DNA of 64,000 bases, from NCBI RefSeq assembly GCF_030811835.1, contig NZ_JAUSRO010000014.1, positions 108,569 through 172,568 on the forward strand, in the 5' to 3' direction. The position numbers were made by a program, and so were the translations under genes. Shown here one piece after another: positions 59,551-64,000 of the stretch (the stretch's first letter is position 1; each line of letters begins with the position of its first letter). Under the pieces are notes generated by a model, which saw nothing but the letters and a program-made list of their open reading frames with translations, was not told the origin of the DNA and searched no databases. This stretch comes from Variovorax ginsengisoli (GTDB taxonomy: Bacteria; Pseudomonadota; Gammaproteobacteria; Burkholderiales; Burkholderiaceae_C).

Positions 59551-60197
59551 GGCCGTCCCGGCTCAGCCGGCTGGACGTTCGGGCCGGTGCCGTAAAAGGC
59601 GCGCACGGCGTCGATGAGGCGGGTGCGCTCGAACTCAGGATGGATGCGGTAACGCAGCAGGTGCTCGCCGATGAACAGCGCGCCGGCCGAGACCGGCGTC
59701 AGCACGTTGGCGAACAGCGACCAGACGCTGAAGGGCAGAAAGGCATAAATGGCCAGCGACAGCGCCACCATCAGCGCGAAGTACGCCGTCCAGACCTGTG
59801 TGAGGTGCGTCGTGTAGATGCGCATGGCCGGCGACAGTGGATGGATGCGCTGGGCGAACTGGCCGATCAGCGGCAGGCGATCGGGCCGCAGGGTGGCGCC
59901 GAACCAACTGCACAGCACGGCGTGAATGCCCGCGTGCTGCAGCACGTAGAGCCGATCGGGATTGCCCGCATCGCCGCGCAACACCAGCGCAAAGGCCAGC
60001 ACGCCCAGCACGCCGGTCGCCCACAGGCCGGGCGTACCGAAACGACTGCCCGCCAGGCCGAAGATGCTCAGCCACAGCGGCACCAGAAGGACCACGACGG
60101 CCCACGGCGCCGCCGCGTGGTAGACCATCATCCAGTGCGACAGGCCGGCATAGACCGCGCCGCCGATGAGCAGGAGCGCAATGCGCCAGCGCGACAT
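59547..60197 (-). CDS. ApeG-like membrane protein (COG4648 type)
   Basis: A 216-residue integral membrane protein with about six hydrophobic segments, including IALLLIGGAVYAGLSHWMMV at the start. The conserved block AGIHAVLCSWFGATL (about residues 89-103) and the soluble stretch with YTTHLTQVWTAYF are typical of the membrane protein present in nearly all aryl-polyene clusters. Its biochemical job is not established. It directly follows the carrier protein gene with no gap, and its end overlaps the start of the ligase-dehydratase gene. Confidence 0.82.
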   Translation of the reverse strand: MSRWRIALLLIGGAVYAGLSHWMMVYHAAAPWAVVVLLVPLWLSIFGLAGSRFGTPGLWATGVLGVLAFALVLRGDAGNPDRLYVLQHAGIHAVLCSWFGATLRPDRLPLIGQFAQRIHPLSPAMRIYTTHLTQVWTAYFALMVALSLAIYAFLPFSVWSLFANVLTPVSAGALFIGEHLLRYRIHPEFERTRLIDAVRAFYGTGPNVQPAEPGRP

Positions 60198-60509
60198 TCA
60201 GGCCGCAGCCCGGTTCTGCGCGACGTGCGATGCGAGGCTGCGCAGCGATTCAAAGATCTGCTGGTTGCGCTCGTCGTCCGAGCGCAGCTGGAAACCGTAG
60301 CGGCGTGAAACTTCCAGCGCCACCTCCAGGATGTCGATGGAGTCGAGGCCAAGGCCCTCGCCGTACAGCGGCGCAGAGGGCACGATGTCGGCCGGGGCGA
60401 CCTCGAGATTGAGCGACTCGACCAGCAGAACGGCCAGCTCTTGCTCGAGCGGCGTCTGTTCAGGCGCATCGCCAACGGCGGGAATGGGGGGCTGGGCAGT
60501 CGTTGACAC
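60198..60509 (-). CDS. Acyl carrier protein (second)
   Basis: A 103-residue acyl carrier protein with the pantetheine Ser in GLGLDSIDILEV (about residue 57) and an N-terminal extension of about 20 Pro-rich residues. It is the first gene of the right-half operon of the pigment cluster, followed without gap by the ApeG-like gene. It differs clearly from the carrier protein encoded at 35448, so the two may serve different steps, for example starter loading versus elongation. The 100-bp region on its 5' side, shared with the divergent HerA-like gene, should contain the operon promoter. Confidence 0.9.
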   Translation of the reverse strand: MSTTAQPPIPAVGDAPEQTPLEQELAVLLVESLNLEVAPADIVPSAPLYGEGLGLDSIDILEVALEVSRRYGFQLRSDDERNQQIFESLRSLASHVAQNRAAA

Positions 60510-60609
60510 AGGAACTCCTGAAACTTTTCACGGAACGTCGCGTAGGGCCGCGGATTATAGGAGGGAGGCTTCGATAGACTGACGGCCCCGCTACGAACCC
60601 GACACCAAC

Positions 60610-62136
60610 ATGGCTGACCCCCTCCTGATTGCACGCCACGGTGGCACTGAATGCTTTCTGCTGCCCGAACTCGCCAACCGCCACGGCCTGATCACCGGTG
60701 CGACAGGTACCGGCAAGACCGTCACGCTGCAGACCCTGGCCGAACAGCTCTCGGGAATTGGCGTGCCGGTGTTCATGGCCGACGTCAAGGGCGACCTGAC
60801 CGGCATCAGCCAGCCGGGACAGATCGGCGACAAGCTGGCCGCCACCCTCAAGGAGCGCGGCATCGACGCCCCCACCCCTCTGGCCTGCCCGGTCACGCTG
60901 TGGGATGTGTTCGGCGAACAGGGCCATCCGGTGCGTGCCACCGTCTCCGACATGGGGCCGCTGCTGCTCGGGCGCATGCTCGATCTCAACGACACGCAGG
61001 CCGGCGTGCTGAACATCGTCTTCAAGATCGCCGACGACAACGGTCTCTTGCTGCTCGACCTGAAAGACCTGCGCGCCATGCTGCAGCACGTCGGCGAGAA
61101 CGCCAGCCAGTTCACCACCGAATACGGCAACATCAGCTCGGCCAGCGTGGGCGCGATCCAGCGCGGACTGCTGCAGATCGAAACCCAGGGCGGCAGCAGC
61201 TTCTTCGGCGAGCCGATGCTCAACATCGCCGACTTCATGCAGACGGTGGCAGGCCGCGGCGTGGTGAACATCCTGGCGGCGGACAAGCTGATGAATTCGC
61301 CGCGCCTCTACGCCACCTTCCTTCTGTGGATGCTGTCGGAGCTGTTCGAGCAGTTACCGGAAATCGGCGACCCGGAGCAACCCAAACTGGTGTTCTTCTT
61401 CGATGAGGCGCACCTGCTCTTCAAGGATGCGCCCAAGGCACTGGTCGAGCGCATCGAACTGGTGGTGCGGCTGGTGCGCTCCAAGGGCGTCGGCGTGTAC
61501 TTCGTCACCCAGAACCCGCTGGACATCCCGGATTCGGTGCTTGCGCAGCTGGGCAACCGCGTGCAGCACGCGCTGCGCGCCTTCACACCGCGCGACCAGA
61601 AGGCCGTCAAGGCCACGGCCACGACCATGCGCCCGAAGCCGGGCCTGGACATCGAGGCCGCCATCACCGAGTTGGCGGTCGGCGAAGCGCTGGTGAGCTT
61701 CCTCGACCCGAAGGGCCGGCCCACGGTGACCGAGCGCGTGTACGTGCTGCCGCCGGGCAGCCAGCTCGGCCCCATCACCCCGGCACAACGCCAGCAGTTG
61801 GTGGCCAGTTCGCTGGTGGCAGGCGTGTACGAGAAGACCATCGACCGCGAATCGGCCTACGAAAAGCTCAAGGGCCGTGCCCAGGCGGCACCCGACGCGC
61901 CGGGCATTCCGCTGCCGGGCAAAACGGGCGCACCTGCATCGGCCGATGCGGGGGGTGGCCTGATGGGCAGCCTCAACGACCTGGTGTTCGGATCGACCGG
62001 CCCGCGCGGTGGCAAGCGCGACGGACTGGTTCAGACCATGGCCCGGTCGGCCGTGCGCACCATGGGCACCAGCGTCGGCAAGGAGATCCTGCGCGGCGTC
62101 CTTGGCAGCATCTTCGGCGGCAAGAAGGGTCGCTGA
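60610..62136 (+). CDS. HerA-like ATPase (DUF853, YjgR type)
   Basis: A 508-residue P-loop ATPase of the HerA/FtsK superfamily, corresponding to E. coli YjgR. Walker A is GATGTGKT (about residues 30-37) and Walker B is VFFFDEAHLLF (about 259-269), with an Arg-finger region in RLVRSKGVGVYF. The C-terminal 60 residues are Gly/Ala/Lys-rich and less conserved. Its cellular role is not established; HerA relatives move DNA or proteins. It is a single gene next to the pigment cluster and divergent from it. No partner nuclease such as NurA is nearby, so a defence role is not supported. Confidence 0.9.
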   Translation: MADPLLIARHGGTECFLLPELANRHGLITGATGTGKTVTLQTLAEQLSGIGVPVFMADVKGDLTGISQPGQIGDKLAATLKERGIDAPTPLACPVTLWDVFGEQGHPVRATVSDMGPLLLGRMLDLNDTQAGVLNIVFKIADDNGLLLLDLKDLRAMLQHVGENASQFTTEYGNISSASVGAIQRGLLQIETQGGSSFFGEPMLNIADFMQTVAGRGVVNILAADKLMNSPRLYATFLLWMLSELFEQLPEIGDPEQPKLVFFFDEAHLLFKDAPKALVERIELVVRLVRSKGVGVYFVTQNPLDIPDSVLAQLGNRVQHALRAFTPRDQKAVKATATTMRPKPGLDIEAAITELAVGEALVSFLDPKGRPTVTERVYVLPPGSQLGPITPAQRQQLVASSLVAGVYEKTIDRESAYEKLKGRAQAAPDAPGIPLPGKTGAPASADAGGGLMGSLNDLVFGSTGPRGGKRDGLVQTMARSAVRTMGTSVGKEILRGVLGSIFGGKKGR

Positions 62137-62155
62137 ATCCCTGCCCTGGCGCGGC

Positions 62156-62869
62156 TCACGCCGCTGGCGGAGCGGCGGGAATCGCCAGGCCGGCCATCAC
62201 GGCTGGACGCGCGATGAAGGCCGCCAACGCGCGCTGGACGTTCCGGAAGTTCTCGAAGCCGACGAGTTCGCCCGCCTCATAGAAGCCGACCAGATTGCGG
62301 ATCCATGGGAAAGTGGCAATGTCGGCAATGCCGTAGTCGCTGCCCATGATCCATTCGCGTTCGGCCAGACGGGTGTCGAGCACGCCGAGCAAGCGCCTGG
62401 ACTCGGCCACATAGCGGTCTCGCGGGCGCTTGTCTTCATAATCCTTGCCGGCGAACTTGTTGAAGAAGCCGAGCTGGCCGAACATCGGCCCGATGCCGCC
62501 CATCTGGAACATGAGCCATTGGATGGCTTCGTAGCGCCCTGCAGCATCGGCAGGCAGGAACCTGCCGGTCTTCTCGGCGAGGTACAACAGAATGGCCCCC
62601 GACTCGAACAGGGCGAGCGGCTTGCCGCCCGGCCCATCGGGATCGAGGATCGCGGGAATCTTGTTGTTCGGGTTGAGCGACAGGAATTCGGGCGACAACT
62701 GTTCGTTGCCACCGAAGTCCACACGGTGCGGCTCATAGGCCAGGCCCGTTTCCTCCAGCATGATCGACACCTTCACGCCATTGGGCGTGGGCAGCGAGTA
62801 CAGCTGGAGCCGCTCGGGATGCGCGGCAGGCCATTTGCGGGTGATCGGAAAGGCGGAAAGGTCGGTCAT
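62156..62869 (-). CDS. Glutathione S-transferase (YghU/YfcG-like)
   Basis: A 237-residue GST-fold protein. The N-terminal thioredoxin-like domain starts after about 20 residues (LQLYSLPTPNGVKVSIMLEE), with the Asn in TPNG that binds glutathione in the YfcG/YghU (Nu-class) enzymes, then NKIPAI with the cis-Pro and ESGAILLYLAE (Glu-Ser contact). The helical C-terminal domain ends in the less conserved AIPAAPPAA. Such enzymes act as disulfide-bond reductases with bound glutathione. It stands alone and converges with the HerA-like gene. Confidence 0.9.
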   Translation of the reverse strand: MTDLSAFPITRKWPAAHPERLQLYSLPTPNGVKVSIMLEETGLAYEPHRVDFGGNEQLSPEFLSLNPNNKIPAILDPDGPGGKPLALFESGAILLYLAEKTGRFLPADAAGRYEAIQWLMFQMGGIGPMFGQLGFFNKFAGKDYEDKRPRDRYVAESRRLLGVLDTRLAEREWIMGSDYGIADIATFPWIRNLVGFYEAGELVGFENFRNVQRALAAFIARPAVMAGLAIPAAPPAA

Positions 62870-62963
62870 TCAAGGTCCTTGGCGCCATGGACGCAGGCAC
62901 CGTCCGGGCATCGTAGCGCCGCTACCGCGGTCTCGGCGAAACGAGGGTCTTGGCAGCGCCGAC

Positions 62964-63842
62964 CTACGCGCCCGCAGCGCGAAGGAAGACCTCGATAGGC
63001 ACCAGGTGCGCAGGCACGTTGAGCGCGGGCGCATGGCCGCAACCCGGCACTTCGAGCACCTGCAGCCGGCCGGCGGCACCCGGGCCGCGGGTTCGCATGG
63101 CGTCGATCGTCTCGGGAAGCACCAGATCGGATTCGGCCCCTCGCAAACAGAGCACGGGCACCTCGATCGCGTCGTAATGCGGCCAGATCAGGTAGTCGTT
63201 GTCGTGTGCGGTGAACTGCCGCACCATGGCCGGATCGTAATGCGGCGTCACGCGGCCGTCGGGCAGGCGACGCGTCGAGGTTTCGGTGAGCCGCCGCCAT
63301 TGCGCGTTGCTCAGCCAGCCGTAGGGCTTGTAGACGGTGCGAAAGAACGATTCCAGCTCGGCCACGGTGTCGAAGGCCGGTGGGTTGCCCGCATAGGACT
63401 TGATACGCTCGATCGCCGCCGGGGCCAGTTCCGGCGCGTTGTCATTGAGCACCAGGCTCTCGATGCGTGCCTTCATGCGGGGCACCACCCTCCCCGATGC
63501 GCACACCATGCCGATCGCACCCCCCATCGAGGTGCCGACCCAGTGCACGCGCACCAGGCCCAGCGCATCGCACAGCGCCTCGGCCAGCCGGGCATAGAAG
63601 GACAGCTGGTATTCCTCATCGGGCGCCGGGCTCCACTGGCTCAGCCCGCGGCCCAGCGTGTCCGGGCAGATCACGCGAAAGCCGCCGGCGGCCAGGTGCG
63701 CCGCGAGCTCATCCATGTCACGCCCGGTGCGCGCCAGCCCGTGCCAGGCAATGACCACCTCGCCATCGCGAGGACCCCAGTCCATCCAGTGGATCTCCCG
63801 GTCCAGCAACCGGGCGTAATGGGAGGTCGGCTGGTTCATCAT
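62964..63842 (-). CDS. Alpha/beta hydrolase
   Basis: A 292-residue alpha/beta-hydrolase. The oxyanion region is VIAWHGLARTG (about residues 31-41), the nucleophile Ser is in GTSMGGA (about 109-115), the acid is probably the Asp in RGAESD near 248, and the catalytic His is in GCGHAP (about 274). The substrate is not predictable. The start at 63842 is the first of two adjacent Met codons; the stop of the upstream permease gene overlaps them (ATGATGA), so the two genes are coupled. No signal peptide is seen. Linked to a branched-chain amino-acid-type transporter, it might process an imported ester or lactone. Confidence 0.87.
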   Translation of the reverse strand: MMNQPTSHYARLLDREIHWMDWGPRDGEVVIAWHGLARTGRDMDELAAHLAAGGFRVICPDTLGRGLSQWSPAPDEEYQLSFYARLAEALCDALGLVRVHWVGTSMGGAIGMVCASGRVVPRMKARIESLVLNDNAPELAPAAIERIKSYAGNPPAFDTVAELESFFRTVYKPYGWLSNAQWRRLTETSTRRLPDGRVTPHYDPAMVRQFTAHDNDYLIWPHYDAIEVPVLCLRGAESDLVLPETIDAMRTRGPGAAGRLQVLEVPGCGHAPALNVPAHLVPIEVFLRAAGA

Positions 63843-64000
63843 CGCAAGGCCCTTGCTCGAAGGCGCCCGACGACGCCGGTTGGAAAGTAATAGACGGACA
63901 GCACGAACAGCACGCCCAGCCACAGCAGCCAGCGGTCGGGCGACAGCAGTGCCGCGAGCCAGGGCAAGCCGCTGGCCGCTTCGCTGCCGAGCTTGAGCAG
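63839..64000 (-). CDS. LivM-like ABC permease, C-terminal end only
   Basis: Only the last 53 codons are visible. They read as the final membrane segment and tail of a branched-chain amino acid transporter permease: SPDRWLLWLGVLFVLSVYYF followed by PTGVVGRLRARALR. The pattern of a hydrophobic helix followed by F/Y-P-x-G-(V/I)-V-G is typical of LivM. The frame is open to the window edge, and the stop at 63839-63841 overlaps the start of the hydrolase gene. The rest of the transporter operon should lie just beyond the window. Confidence 0.7.
   Translation of the reverse strand: MLKLGSEAASGLPWLAALLSPDRWLLWLGVLFVLSVYYFPTGVVGRLRARALR

Noticed and set aside
60610..62136. HerA-like ATPase as part of a phage-defence system
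   Set aside because: No NurA, SIR2, DUF4297 or other partner gene adjoins it, and the sequence fits the common YjgR housekeeping type.

Overview
The window is high-GC DNA that reads as a betaproteobacterium of the order Burkholderiales, most likely Comamonadaceae (Variovorax or a close relative). This rests on the housekeeping order rng-maf-rlmH-rsfS-nadD-hemF-purD-yebC, the tolB-pal-cpoB block beside a tRNA-Lys, many four-base ATGA start/stop overlaps, and BMP/LysR-rich accessory regions. The genus is an inference from gene content; no rRNA is present.

Layout. (1) 1-4244, minus strand: a tight operon of a thermostable-hemolysin-like protein, an AMP-forming acyl ligase, a TenA/haem-oxygenase-like diiron protein, an SDR and an exported TPR-like protein. 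It looks like an uncharacterised lipid-derived small-molecule pathway. (2) 4374-6136: a PrsW-type membrane protease with a membrane-anchored partner. (3) 6238-16591: two BMP-type solute-binding loci that converge. The left one (BMP, amidase, ABC ATPase, two permeases) has an excellent sigma-54 promoter. The right one carries a BMP, a flavin oxidoreductase and ureidoglycolate lyase, with a divergent LysR regulator. Together they suggest nitrogen scavenging from ureide or purine-like compounds. (4) 16734-31740: core genes: tRNA-Lys, tcdA, cpoB, pal, tolB, msbA, a DsbA-like/MBL pair with its LysR, then rng through yebC. (5) 32032-36931 (plus) and 50929-60509 (minus): two convergent halves of an aryl-polyene/xanthomonadin-type pigment cluster. 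The genes are a chorismatase for the aryl starter, acyltransferases, glycosyltransferase, PAP2 phosphatase, two ACPs, a ketosynthase, ketoreductase, dehydratases, ligase, methyltransferase, deacetylase, LolA and an MMPL exporter. (6) 36951-50870, lying between those halves: a sucrose phosphorylase operon with a LacI regulator and twin palindromic operators, then a type VI secretion toxin island. (7) 60610-64000: HerA-like ATPase, GST, alpha/beta hydrolase, and the end of a LivM-like permease.

The most unusual part is the type VI island. A VasX-like toxin (43753-46833) with a DUF4123 adaptor is followed by four tandem, translationally coupled paralogues of a putative membrane immunity protein. 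Their DNA is nearly identical except for one AT-rich in-frame segment encoding the first transmembrane hairpin, which differs completely in each copy. The 3' tails alternate A-B-A-B along the toxin and immunity genes, which points to duplication of a two-gene unit and modular exchange of the specificity segment. A 45-codon reading frame upstream looks like the leftover of a vgrG.

Limits: all family calls come from reading motifs by eye; no similarity search was run.
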